Source: Deltaproteobacteria bacterium (lineage in GTDB: Bacteria; Myxococcota_A; UBA9160; PR03). From it: a stretch of 53,293 bases of DNA. This document shows, piece after piece, positions 30,029 to 37,866 of the stretch; the first letter of the stretch is position 1, and each line of letters opens with the position of its first letter. The notes under the pieces were generated by a model. The model was not told the origin of the DNA and ran no database searches. It worked only from the letters and a program-made list of their open reading frames with translations. The translations under genes and the position numbers were made by a program. Location of the stretch: assembly GCA_035063765.1 (NCBI GenBank), contig JAPSFT010000025.1, positions 1 to 53,293 of the forward strand. The letters run 5' to 3'.

Positions 30029-31198
30029 TCAGGCGAGCCGCGGGCTCATGCGCCAGCGGATCAACGCGAGCAGGACCGCGAAGAGCAGGGTCAGCGCGAG
30101 CAGCGGGAGCCAGACGTCGCCGAGCTCGGCGCCGCGCAGGACGAGCCGGCGCAGGCCGATCTGGTACCAGCGCAGCGGCATGACCGATCCCACCTGGCGG
30201 ACGCCGTCGGGCATGAGCTGGTAGGGGAACATCACGCCCGAGAGCACGAACGAGGGCATGATCACGAACACGGTGAGGAAGACGGCCTGGGCGGTGGTGC
30301 GCACCAGGGCCGAGACCAGCACGCCCACCGAGAGCGACGCCAGCACGAAGGGCAGCGTCAGCACGAGCAGGCCGGGCAGGCTGCCACGCGGCCAGACGCC
30401 GAAGCCGAGCCCGGCCCCGAGCGTCGCCATCGCCAGCACGACGTAGCTGATGCCGAGGTAGGGCAGGAGCTTGCCGAGCACGATCTCGAGCGGCGAGGTG
30501 GGTAGCGACAGGGTGGCCTCGAAGGTGCCGCTCTCGCGCTCGCCGACGAGCCCCAGGCTCGACGCCGAGAGGCAGATGTTGGTGAGCAGCATGCCCGCCA
30601 GCGCGGCCAGGAAGAAGGCGTCGTCGGCGAGCGTCGGGTTGAACCAGAAGCGGCCCCGCAGCTCGAAGGGGCCCGCGCGCTCGCGCGCCGCCAGCGCCGC
30701 GTGGGCACCGCCCCGCCCGGTGCGCGCGTCGAGCGCGCGGCCCGAGGGATCGAAGCTGTGCGCCACGGCCGTGATGTAGCCGCCCACGCGCGCGGAGGTG
30801 AGCGGATCGGCGCCGTCGAGCAGCACCTGCAGCTCGGGCGCGCCGCGCAGGGACTGGCGCGCGAAGTCGCGCGGGATCACGACCAGCGCGATCGCGTCGC
30901 CGCGGGCGAGCAGCGCCCGGCCCTCGTCGTAGCCGGCCACCGTGCGCGGCGGCAGGAAGTAGCCGGTCGCTCCGATCTCCTGCACGAGCCGGCGCGACTC
31001 CGCACCGCGGCTGTGGTCGAGCACCGCCCAGGGCACGTTGGCGGGCTCGTTCGAGAGCGCCGCGCCGTAGAGCAGCAGCATCACGAGCGGCTGCACGGTG
31101 ACGGTGCCGAGGAAGGGCTTGTCGTGGCGCATGGCGGTGGCCTCGCGCCAGGCCACCGCCAGGACGTTGGTCACGAACTCCACGAGCCGCGCCCTCAC
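30029..31198 (-). CDS. ABC-2 type exporter permease (second of two)
   Basis: A 389-residue permease with an N-terminal membrane anchor, a large periplasmic domain (about residues 45-190) and five C-terminal transmembrane helices. This is the ABC-2 layout. GERESGTFEATLSLPTSPLEIVLGKLLPY is the cytoplasmic coupling region that typifies YbhR/YbhS-like permeases. The start is a GTG (31198) overlapping the stop of the preceding permease. It is the last gene of the tetR-hlyD-ATPase-ATPase-permease-permease operon and is convergent with the fusion gene at 26867. It probably forms a heterodimeric channel with its neighbour. Confidence 0.9.
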   Translation of the reverse strand: MRARLVEFVTNVLAVAWREATAMRHDKPFLGTVTVQPLVMLLLYGAALSNEPANVPWAVLDHSRGAESRRLVQEIGATGYFLPPRTVAGYDEGRALLARGDAIALVVIPRDFARQSLRGAPELQVLLDGADPLTSARVGGYITAVAHSFDPSGRALDARTGRGGAHAALAARERAGPFELRGRFWFNPTLADDAFFLAALAGMLLTNICLSASSLGLVGERESGTFEATLSLPTSPLEIVLGKLLPYLGISYVVLAMATLGAGLGFGVWPRGSLPGLLVLTLPFVLASLSVGVLVSALVRTTAQAVFLTVFVIMPSFVLSGVMFPYQLMPDGVRQVGSVMPLRWYQIGLRRLVLRGAELGDVWLPLLALTLLFAVLLALIRWRMSPRLA

Positions 31199-32385
31199 GT
31201 GCGTCGCTCCAGGGTCCGGAGTGCGACGACGACCAGCAGCGCGCCGAAGACGCCCAGCACCAGCAGCTCCGGCCACAGCGCGACCACGCCCTCGCCGCGC
31301 AGGTAGACGCCGCGCGAGAAGCGGATGAAGTGGGTGGCCGGAAAGAGCTCCGCGAGCCACTGCACGGGCGTCGGCATGTTGCGGATCGGGAAGGCGAAGC
31401 CGGAGAGCTGCACGAGCGGCACGCTGAAGAGCACGGTCTTCTGCACCGCCTCGGCCGCCGTTGCGGAGGTCGCCGAGAAGATCAGCCCGAGCGAGAGCGT
31501 GGTGGTGACGTAGAAGGTCGAGACCGCGAAGAAGAGCACGAGGCTGCCGGCCGGCCAGACGCCGAGCACGAAGCCCGCGACCAGCACCATCAGGGCGACG
31601 TCGAGGGTGAAGACGGCGCCGAGCGGGATCAGCTTGCCGAGCAGGATCTCGAGGTTCGATGCGGGTGTCAGCTGGAGCTGGTCGAAGGTGCCCGAGAGGC
31701 GCTCGTTCACGATCGCGACGGCGGTGATCAGGACGGTGAGGAAGGAGAGCACGAAGCCGAAGGTGCCGGCGACCATGAAGGGCACGCCGTCGAAGCGCGG
31801 GTTGAAGAGCGCATGGGCCGTGACGGCGACCGAGCCGGGCCCGGCCGGGCCCGGGCCCGCGCGTGCCCGGCGCCCGCCGGTCCCGTCGAGCACGCGCGAG
31901 TCGAGCCGGGCGCCGCTCTGGGCCACGAGCCCGCGCAGGAAGGCCTCGGCGTTGCCGGCGAGGATCGTCTCGGCGCCGTCGTAGAGCACCTGGGCGACGG
32001 GGGGGTCGACGCTGCGATCGGCGCCGCGCAGCGAGCGCGCGAGCTCGGCCGGCAGCACCAGTACGGCGCCCAGCTCGCCCGCCACCAGGGCGTGCTCCGC
32101 CTCGGCGCGGCTCGCGAAGGGGATCGGCGCGAACTGCCCGCCCGCCGCGAGATCCGCCACGAGCCGCCGGCTCTCCGGGCTCCCGCTCGCGTCCACGATC
32201 CCGATCCGCATCCCGCGCACCTCCGTCGAGAGCACGAAGCCGAACGCGAGCTGGGCGACCAGCGGCACCGCGACGAGCGTGATCATCGTGAAGCGGTCCC
32301 GCAGCGTCGCGCGCGCCTCGCGCACGACGAGCGTGTGCAGCCGGCGCAGCGAGGCGCGCAGGCGCGCGGAGCGCGGCGCGCTCAC
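31195..32385 (-). CDS. ABC-2 type exporter permease (first of two)
   Basis: A 396-residue permease of the same layout as its downstream neighbour: an N-terminal anchor (LVAVPLVAQLAFGFVL), a periplasmic domain, then membrane helices. ERLSGTFDQLQLTPASNLEILLGKLIPL is the coupling segment and PIRNMPTPVQWLAELFPATHFIRFSRGVYLRG the conserved loop before the last helix. An Arg/Gly/Pro-rich stretch near residues 185-200 is low complexity. The start GTG (32385) overlaps the stop of the ATPase gene as GTGA. By gene order it matches YbhS/YbhR of E. coli. Confidence 0.9.
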   Translation of the reverse strand: MSAPRSARLRASLRRLHTLVVREARATLRDRFTMITLVAVPLVAQLAFGFVLSTEVRGMRIGIVDASGSPESRRLVADLAAGGQFAPIPFASRAEAEHALVAGELGAVLVLPAELARSLRGADRSVDPPVAQVLYDGAETILAGNAEAFLRGLVAQSGARLDSRVLDGTGGRRARAGPGPAGPGSVAVTAHALFNPRFDGVPFMVAGTFGFVLSFLTVLITAVAIVNERLSGTFDQLQLTPASNLEILLGKLIPLGAVFTLDVALMVLVAGFVLGVWPAGSLVLFFAVSTFYVTTTLSLGLIFSATSATAAEAVQKTVLFSVPLVQLSGFAFPIRNMPTPVQWLAELFPATHFIRFSRGVYLRGEGVVALWPELLVLGVFGALLVVVALRTLERRT

Positions 32386-33305
32386 CGGGGGGCTCCGGGC
32401 TGCGTGCCTTCGATCACGCGGCGGAACGCTTCGTTGAGCGTGGGCTGCTCGATGCGGAGCTCCGCTCCGGGGCCGAGCACGGTCGAGAGCGCGTCGAGCG
32501 CCTCCGTGTCGAGTGCGGGGATGCGGAGCAGGCCGCCCGGTGCGCTCGCGAAGCCCGCCGCGCGCAGCCGCTCGCCCGCGGCGGCCGGGAGCCCACCCGC
32601 GATCTCGATGCGGTAGCCGTCCGACCATTCCGCGCGCAGCGACTCGGGCGTGGCATCGGGAACGACCAGGCGCCCGTCGGCGATGAAGGCGAGCCGGTCG
32701 CAGTAGTCCACCTCCTCCAGGAAGTGGGTGGTGACGAAGACCGTGCGGCCCGCGTCGGCCTCCTCCTGGATGCGCTCCCAGAACAGCTCGCGGCTCGCGA
32801 CGTCGACGCCGGCGGTGGGCTCGTCGAGGAAGAGGACGCGCGGCTCGTGCAGGGTCGCGAGCGCCAGGCCGGCGCGCTGCCGCACGCCGGCCGACAGGTT
32901 CTCGGGCCGCTCGTCCTCGGCGCCGGCCAGCGCGAAGCGCTCGCGCACGGCGCCCCAGCGGCGCGCCAGCGCGCCGCCCTCGATCCCGTAGAGGCCGGCG
33001 TAGAACTCCACGTTCTCGCGCAGCGTGATGCCCTGGTAGAGGCTCACCTTCTGGCCCATGTAGCCGATCCGGTCCCGCACCTCGCGCGGCTGCGCGCGCA
33101 CGTCGACGCCGTCGACGCGGATCGCGCCGGCGGTCGGCTCGAGCAGCCCGATCAGCATCCGGATCGTCGTGCTCTTGCCCGAGCCGTTGGCGCCGAGGAA
33201 GGCGAAGATCTCGCCAGGTGCGACCGAGAGGTCCACGCCGTCGACGGCGGTGAAGGCGCCGAACCGCCGGGTGAGGCCGCGCGCCGCGATGATCGGCGCG
33301 CTCAC
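32382..33305 (-). CDS. ABC exporter ATP-binding protein (second of two)
   Basis: A 307-residue ATPase with Walker A GANGSGKST (residues about 38-46), a Q-loop in GYMGQKVSLYQG, Walker B VLFLDEP and the switch His in VTTHFLEE. The signature is LSAGVRQRAGLA, less canonical than the LSGG of its partner. A C-terminal extension (about residues 225-307) is typical of drug/export ATPases of the CcmA class. The GTG start (33305) overlaps the stop of the first ATPase. In E. coli YbhF the two ATPases are one chain; here they are separate, coupled genes. Confidence 0.92.
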   Translation of the reverse strand: MSAPIIAARGLTRRFGAFTAVDGVDLSVAPGEIFAFLGANGSGKSTTIRMLIGLLEPTAGAIRVDGVDVRAQPREVRDRIGYMGQKVSLYQGITLRENVEFYAGLYGIEGGALARRWGAVRERFALAGAEDERPENLSAGVRQRAGLALATLHEPRVLFLDEPTAGVDVASRELFWERIQEEADAGRTVFVTTHFLEEVDYCDRLAFIADGRLVVPDATPESLRAEWSDGYRIEIAGGLPAAAGERLRAAGFASAPGGLLRIPALDTEALDALSTVLGPGAELRIEQPTLNEAFRRVIEGTQPGAPR

Positions 33306-34264
33306 GGGGCGGCTCCGGCGCCGGCCCGCGCGAGCACGAGGAGCGTCGCCTCCATGTCGACGGGGACCCTCTCGACGAGCCGTGCGCCCGGGAGCTCGGC
33401 CAGCAGGGCCCGCTCCGCGGCCGCGCCCGGCGAGCGCTCCGCCGGCACCTCGACCCGTGCGAAGCGCCCGCTGCCGCGGACCGCACCCACCCAGGGCAGC
33501 GCGCGTGCGGCGCGGGCGAGCGCGCGCGGATCGTCCCCCCAGACGCGATAGAGCGCGGCCCGGATCGAGCCGCGCAGGGCCTCCGGCGTCCCGCTCGCCA
33601 CGACGCGCCCCTCGTCGAGGTACACGAGATGATGGCAGCGCGCGGCTTCGTCGAGGTAGCTGGTCGAGAGCAGCACCAGCGTGCGGTCGCTGCGGGCGGC
33701 GAGCATCTCCCAGATCTCGCCGCGCGCCAGGACGTCGACCCCCGCCGTCGGCTCGTCGAGCACCAGCAGCTCGGGCTCGGGCAGGAGCGCGTTGGCGACG
33801 GCGAGCTTCTGCTTCATCCCGCCGGAGAGGGCGCCGACGGGCCGGTCCCGGAAGGACGCGAGGGTGGTGCGCACGAGCAGCTCCTCGCTGCGCTCGGCGA
33901 AGACGCCGGCCGGGATCCGGTGCAGGCGCGCCGTGAAGCGCAGGTTCTCGAGCACCGAGAGGTCGCGGTGCAGCGCGAAGACCTGCGGCACGTAGCCGAG
34001 GCGGCGCTTGAGCCCGCGCACGTCGCCGCGCAGGTCGGTCCCGAGGACCCACGCTTGCCGGGCCTCCACCTCGAGCAGGCCCGCGATCGCCCGCAGCAGG
34101 GTGGTCTTGCCGGCGCCGTCGGGGCCGACCACGCCGACCATCTGCGCGCCCTCGATCGCGAGATCCACGCCCCGCAGCGCGGCCCTCCGGCCGAAGCGCT
34201 TCGCGAGGCCCTCGAGCCGCACGCTCGGGACGGCCGGGACCGCCGCCGCGGGCGCCGCGCTCAC
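33302..34264 (-). CDS. ABC exporter ATP-binding protein (first of two)
   Basis: A 320-residue ATPase with Walker A GPDGAGKTT, Q-loop in GYVPQVFALHRDL, signature LSGGMKQKLAVA, Walker B LLVLDEPTAGVD and a C-terminal extension. It corresponds to the first half of the tandem ATPase YbhF. Where most ABC ATPases have the switch His, this reads LLSTSYLDEA (Ser-Tyr), a known deviation in one half of asymmetric ABC pairs, so its site may be degenerate. The GTG start at 34264 lies 25 bases after the hlyD stop. Three consecutive genes of this operon begin with the same nine bases, GTGAGCGCG. Confidence 0.92.
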   Translation of the reverse strand: MSAAPAAAVPAVPSVRLEGLAKRFGRRAALRGVDLAIEGAQMVGVVGPDGAGKTTLLRAIAGLLEVEARQAWVLGTDLRGDVRGLKRRLGYVPQVFALHRDLSVLENLRFTARLHRIPAGVFAERSEELLVRTTLASFRDRPVGALSGGMKQKLAVANALLPEPELLVLDEPTAGVDVLARGEIWEMLAARSDRTLVLLSTSYLDEAARCHHLVYLDEGRVVASGTPEALRGSIRAALYRVWGDDPRALARAARALPWVGAVRGSGRFARVEVPAERSPGAAAERALLAELPGARLVERVPVDMEATLLVLARAGAGAAP

Positions 34265-34289
34265 GGCCGCTCGCGGGCCGGGGCCGCCC

Positions 34290-35510
34290 TCACGGCATGC
34301 CTCTCGCCGGCGCCGCCCGCGGCGCTCGCTGGGCCGGCTCTGCCTGCGGCGCTCCCTGGGCCGGCGCCGCCTGCGGCGCTCCCTGGGCCGGCGCCGCCTG
34401 CGGCGCTCCTTGGGCCGGCGCCGCCTGCGGCGCCTCTTGGGCCGGCGCCGCCCTCGGGACCTCGTTCGCAACCCGGCGGGGAGCGCTCCCTGCCGGCGGG
34501 GCCTCCTCGACCAGGTAGACGTTGCCCTCGGTACCCGGCTGGAAGCGCTCGACGTCCTCGAGGATCCGCACCTTGGCCCGGTAGACCTGCCCGATCCGGT
34601 CGCTGCGGGTCTCGATCTTCTCGGGCGTGAAGTTGGCCTCGCTGGCGACGAAGGAGACCTCGCCCGGCACGCGCCGGTCCGGCGTGCTGTCGAGCTCGAT
34701 CTCGACGCGGGCGCCCACCCGCACCCGGTCCACGTCGCTCACCGGAACGTAGATCTGCACGTACTTGTCGAGCGGGTCGAGTACCGAGAGCACCGGCGTG
34801 CCGGGCTGCGCGAGCTCGCCCGGCCACAGGAGCTGTGCCTGCACCACGCTGGCGGCCGCCGGCGCACGTACGTCGTGCTTCGCGCGCTGCACCTCGAGCT
34901 CGCCGAGCTGCGCGCGGGCCAGCTCGAGCTGCCCGCGAAGGACCTCGAGCGCGCGCCGCGCGAGCGCGATCTCGCCCTCCTGGGCGCGGCTGCGCGCCAG
35001 GAGCTCGCGAGCACGCTCGACGGCGCTGCGCGTGGCGTCGTGCCCGGCGCGTGCCTCGTCGAGCCGCTGCACCGAGACGACGCCGTCGGCCCTGAGCTTC
35101 TCGGTGCGCGCGAAGGTGCGCGCCGCCAGGACGGCGTCGGCCTGCGCCTGGCGCAGCGCCGCCTCCTGCGCCGCCACGTCCTGGGTCCAGGTGGCCTCGA
35201 CCAGCGCCACCTGCTCCTCCTGCTGGCGGATCCGGGCCTCGAGCACGCCCAGCTCCTCGCGCTTCGAGGCGATCTTCGCGTCGATCTCGCTCGGGTCGAT
35301 GCGTGCCACCACGGCGCCGGCTGGCACCGCGTCGCCCTCGCCGAAGGCGACCTCGAGCACGCGCCCGTTCACCTCCGCGCGCAGCACGCGCTGCTCGCCT
35401 TCGACGAAGCCCGTGTAGTGACGCGCACCTTCGTCGCGGCGCAGCCACACGATCAGGGCGGCCGCCACGGCGAGGAGCCCCGCTGCTGCCAGCAGCCGGC
35501 GGCGGTTCAC
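34290..35510 (-). CDS. HlyD-family periplasmic adaptor with a 9-residue repeat tail
   Basis: A 406-residue membrane-fusion protein that links the ABC exporter to the outer membrane side. It has one N-terminal membrane anchor (residues 7-24), then a biotinyl-lipoyl half (NGRVLEVAFGEGDAVPAGAVVARI). A long coiled-coil hairpin (about 75-210) is followed by the second lipoyl half (HDVRAPAAASVVQ) and a beta-barrel (YVPVSDVDRVRVGARVEIEL). After GTEGNVYLVEE the last 60 residues are low complexity, with about five 9-residue repeats of the type QAAPAQGAP. That tail is not part of the normal fold. The GTG at 35510 overlaps the tetR stop. By order it equals YbhG. Confidence 0.9.
   Translation of the reverse strand: MNRRRLLAAAGLLAVAAALIVWLRRDEGARHYTGFVEGEQRVLRAEVNGRVLEVAFGEGDAVPAGAVVARIDPSEIDAKIASKREELGVLEARIRQQEEQVALVEATWTQDVAAQEAALRQAQADAVLAARTFARTEKLRADGVVSVQRLDEARAGHDATRSAVERARELLARSRAQEGEIALARRALEVLRGQLELARAQLGELEVQRAKHDVRAPAAASVVQAQLLWPGELAQPGTPVLSVLDPLDKYVQIYVPVSDVDRVRVGARVEIELDSTPDRRVPGEVSFVASEANFTPEKIETRSDRIGQVYRAKVRILEDVERFQPGTEGNVYLVEEAPPAGSAPRRVANEVPRAAPAQEAPQAAPAQGAPQAAPAQGAPQAAPAQGAPQAEPAQRAPRAAPARGMP
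34304..34458. repeat. 27-bp tandem repeat inside the hlyD 3' end
   Basis: About 5.5 copies of a 27-base unit (for example GGGCCGGCGCCGCCTGCGG plus CGCTCCCT, at 34358-34384), with a few substitutions between copies. The period is nine codons, so gain or loss of units keeps the hlyD frame. It encodes the Ala/Pro/Gln-rich tail. The unit is open in other frames too, so it creates spurious open frames on both strands. Confidence 0.9.
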
Positions 35511-36292
35511 CGGCGCCTCCGCGCGCGGCGGCGGCTGCGCAGCCGCTCGATGCCGCCCAGGGTGAACTCGGTGACGTGCTCGGCCACCTCGTCGACGAAG
35601 CCGCGCGGCCAGGCGCGCCGCTCCATCATCAGGAGCAGCGCCGGCCGGTGGGTCAGGTAGAAGGCGAGCTGCCCGACCGTGCTGAAGCTCGCGCGCGTGC
35701 GCTCGGCGGGAGCCAGCTCGGGCGCGAGCCTGACCAGGATGCGCTCGATCGCCCCCCGCAGCGGAAGCACCCAGCGTCGCACGATCATCTGCAGGGCGTC
35801 GCTCGGGTCGAGCAGCTCGCGCTGCATCAGGGAGGCGTGGATCCGATCGTCCTCGAGGAAGGAGCGCAGGATGGTCCGGAGGCGGGCCCGCAGCAGCGCC
35901 TCCACCTCGCCGCGCGAGCAGCCGGCCAGGTCCTCCTCGCCACCCACGGCGGCGCCCTGCGCGGCCAGCCGGTGCTCGAGCGCCTCGAAGTGCTCGCGCG
36001 CCACCTCGAGGTAGAGACCCCTCTTCGAGCCGAAGTGGTAGTTGGCGGCGGCCAGGTTCGTGCCGGCGCGCTCGGCGATCTCGCGCAGCGTCGCGCCCCG
36101 GAACCCGCGTGCCGCGAAACGCTCGCCCGCAGCGGCGAGCAGGCGGCGGCGAGTGGCGGCGGAGCCGCCACGACCAAGGCTCGCGGCGGAGCCGCCACGA
36201 CCGAGGCTCGCGGCGGAGCCGCCACGGGCCGCCCCGGCGGCGACGCCGCCAGGCGGACCCGGGCGGGAGGACGAACGGCCCGAGGAGCGCAT
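35507..36292 (-). CDS. TetR-family regulator (CecR/YbiH-like)
   Basis: A 261-residue repressor that heads the export operon. The helix-turn-helix is at about residues 60-100 (GATLREIAERAGTNLAAANYHFGSKRGLY), and the C-terminal ligand domain resembles the CecR (DUF1956) type. An unusual low-complexity N-terminal extension of about 47 residues precedes it. It is made of three GGSAASLGR-like 9-residue repeats, and I see no later start codon that would skip them. The ATG at 36292 lies at the edge of a 29-bp inverted repeat, so the protein probably represses its own operon. In E. coli the matching operon (cecR-ybhGFSR) affects cefoperazone and chloramphenicol sensitivity. Confidence 0.88.
   Translation of the reverse strand: MRSSGRSSSRPGPPGGVAAGAARGGSAASLGRGGSAASLGRGGSAATRRRLLAAAGERFAARGFRGATLREIAERAGTNLAAANYHFGSKRGLYLEVAREHFEALEHRLAAQGAAVGGEEDLAGCSRGEVEALLRARLRTILRSFLEDDRIHASLMQRELLDPSDALQMIVRRWVLPLRGAIERILVRLAPELAPAERTRASFSTVGQLAFYLTHRPALLLMMERRAWPRGFVDEVAEHVTEFTLGGIERLRSRRRARRRR
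36156..36227. repeat. 27-bp tandem repeat inside the tetR 5' end
   Basis: About 2.7 units of 27 bases (36156-36182, 36183-36209, then a partial). Units 1 and 2 differ at one base. Each unit contains GGCGG-AG-CCGCC-type self-pairing. It encodes GGSAASLGR repeats on the minus strand. The unit length equals that of the unrelated repeat in hlyD of the same operon. Confidence 0.85.
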
Positions 36293-36320
36293 CGAACAGA
36301 TGTTTCAATCATCCGTTCGA
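36292..36320. promoter_or_regulatory. Probable TetR operator overlapping the tetR start codon
   Basis: An inverted repeat with 11-bp arms, TCGAACAGATG (36292-36302) and CATCCGTTCGA (36310-36320), matching at 10 of 11 positions around a 7-base AT-rich centre (TTTCAAT). It abuts the ATG of the TetR gene and lies in the region divergent from the trans-sulfuration gene. Its position and symmetry are those of an autoregulatory TetR operator. Confidence 0.6.
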
Positions 36321-36392
36321 ATCGGCAACCCCACCCGGATCCGTGCGGCCGGGTCCGCGCGGGGCTGCCCCCCGCGAGCCGGCCGGCGTCGG

Positions 36393-36421
36393 TTGACGCG
36401 CCCGGGGGCCGCCCGTACTCT
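36393..36421 (+). promoter_or_regulatory. Sigma-70-type promoter of the trans-sulfuration gene
   Basis: TTGACG (36393-36398), a 17-base spacer, then TACTCT (36416-36421). Transcription would begin near 36428, just before the riboswitch-like structure and about 93 bases before the start codon. It is one of the three best -35/-10 pairs in this window. Confidence 0.6.
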
Positions 36422-36435
36422 GCCGTTCGTCGTTC

Positions 36436-36503
36436 CAGGGCGATTTCCGGCGCTTGCAGGCCCCCGGGTCCACCGCGGACCTCCGGAAGATTGCTAAGCG
36501 CCC
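36436..36503 (+). ncRNA. SAM-II-like riboswitch (candidate)
   Basis: The leader carries the ordered core of SAM-II RNAs. P1 strand GGGC (36438-36441) is followed directly by GATTT (36442-36446), then CTTGCAG (36453-36459), and P1 closes with GCCC (36460-36463). GCTAA (36493-36497) lies further on. A pseudoknot is possible between GGCGCTT (36449-36455) and AAGCGCC (36496-36502), perfect over seven pairs and close to the ribosome site. The connecting segment holds a small hairpin (GGTCC/GGACC, 36467-36481), which is longer than typical. The next gene is a methionine-pathway PLP enzyme, a usual SAM-II target. High SAM would be expected to lock the pseudoknot and block translation. Confidence 0.6.
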
Positions 36504-36520
36504 CCCAGAAGAAGAGCACC

Positions 36521-37741
36521 ATGAGCGAACGCCGCACGGAGCCCGGCTCCGCGCACCGCTCCGGACCTGCCGGGGCGGGCGATTCCACGCGCTCGGTCCA
36601 CGGCGGCGAGCGGGAGCATCGCGAGAGCGATGCCCTGACCACGCCGCTCTACCAGACCTCGACCTACACCTTCCCGGATTCGGCACAGGTGCGCGCCTAC
36701 CAGGAAGGCCGGCTGGTGCGCGACGAGTACGGCCGCTACGGCAACCCCACCTGGCGCGCGGTCGAGCGCAAGCTGGCGGCGCTCGAGGGCGGCGAGGACG
36801 CGGTGCTCTTCGCGTCCGGGATGTGCGCCGCCACAACGACCTTCCTGGCCATGCTGCCGCGGGGCGCGCACCTCGTGGTGACGAGCGACTGCTACCGCCG
36901 CACCCGCCAGTTCATCGCCCAGTACCTGACCCGGCTCGGCGTCGAGACCACCGTCATCGAGCCGGCGGATCCGCAGAAGCTCGCCGAGGCGCTGCGCCCC
37001 GAGACGAAGCTCTTCTTCAGCGAGAGCCCGACCAACCCGTACCTGCGGGTCATCGACGTCGCCGAGGCCGCACGCGTGTGCCACGCCCGCGGCGTCAAGG
37101 TGGTGATCGACTCGACCTTCGCTGCGCCGGTGAACCAGCGGGCCCTCGAGCAGGGCGCCGACCTCGTGCTGCACAGCGCCACCAAGTACCTGGGCGGGCA
37201 CAACGACCTGATCGCCGGCTGCGCGGTGGGCCCGGCGGCGCTGATCGCGGGCCTGCGCGACGCCGTGGGCGTGCTCGGCGGCATCCTCGACCCGCACGCC
37301 GCCTGGCTCCTGCTGCGCGGGCTCAAGACGCTCGCGCTGCGCATGGCGCGCCACAACGAGAACGGCGCCCGCGTGGCGGCCTGGCTCGAGGCGCACCCGA
37401 AGGTCCGGCGCGTCTGGTACCCGGGCCTCGCGAGCCATCCCGACCACGCGGTGGCGGCGCGCACGATGCGCGGCTTCGGCGGCGTCGTCACCTTCGAGCT
37501 CGAGAGCGACCTCGAAGGCACCCAGCGCTTCGTCGACGCCGTCCGCCTCCCCTACATCGGCCCGAGCCTCGGCGGCGTCGAGTCCCTGATCGAGATGCCG
37601 GCCACGATGTCCTACTGGGACCAGACCCGCGAGGAGCGCTACGCGCTCGGCATCACCGACTCGCTGGTCCGGCTCTCGCTCGGCGTCGAGGACGGCGACG
37701 ACCTGGTGGCCGACCTCGCCCAGGCGCTGGAGCAGGTGTAG
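36521..37741 (+). CDS. Trans-sulfuration PLP enzyme (cystathionine gamma-synthase / O-succinylhomoserine sulfhydrylase type)
   Basis: A 406-residue Cys/Met-metabolism PLP enzyme. The PLP lysine is Lys222 in HSATKYLGGHND. Cofactor contacts appear in DEYGRYGNPTWRAVERKLAALEGGE, LFASGMCAATTTFL and DSTFAAPVNQRALEQGAD; GPSLGGVESLIEMPATMSYWD near the C-terminus binds substrate. The family includes MetB, MetC, MetZ and methionine gamma-lyase, which cannot be separated safely by eye. The SAM-II-like leader favours a biosynthetic role (making cystathionine or homocysteine from an activated homoserine). The ATG at 36521 follows GAAGAAGAG. About 30 disordered residues precede the fold. Confidence 0.9.
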   Translation: MSERRTEPGSAHRSGPAGAGDSTRSVHGGEREHRESDALTTPLYQTSTYTFPDSAQVRAYQEGRLVRDEYGRYGNPTWRAVERKLAALEGGEDAVLFASGMCAATTTFLAMLPRGAHLVVTSDCYRRTRQFIAQYLTRLGVETTVIEPADPQKLAEALRPETKLFFSESPTNPYLRVIDVAEAARVCHARGVKVVIDSTFAAPVNQRALEQGADLVLHSATKYLGGHNDLIAGCAVGPAALIAGLRDAVGVLGGILDPHAAWLLLRGLKTLALRMARHNENGARVAAWLEAHPKVRRVWYPGLASHPDHAVAARTMRGFGGVVTFELESDLEGTQRFVDAVRLPYIGPSLGGVESLIEMPATMSYWDQTREERYALGITDSLVRLSLGVEDGDDLVADLAQALEQV

Positions 37742-37866
37742 GGCGCGGTGCTGCCGGGCAGCGGGCGCCCCACACCCGCTCGAGAGCGATCGACCGCAGC
37801 GGACGGGCCCGATCGCCAGCAGCCGAGCGGATCTCCTGACCGTCCACCAGCGGGCGGGGGCTCCGG

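Noticed and set aside
34304-34458. CRISPR-like array in the hlyD tail
   Set aside because: The 27-bp units are contiguous, without spacers, and keep the coding frame, so this is a coding minisatellite. No cas genes are present.
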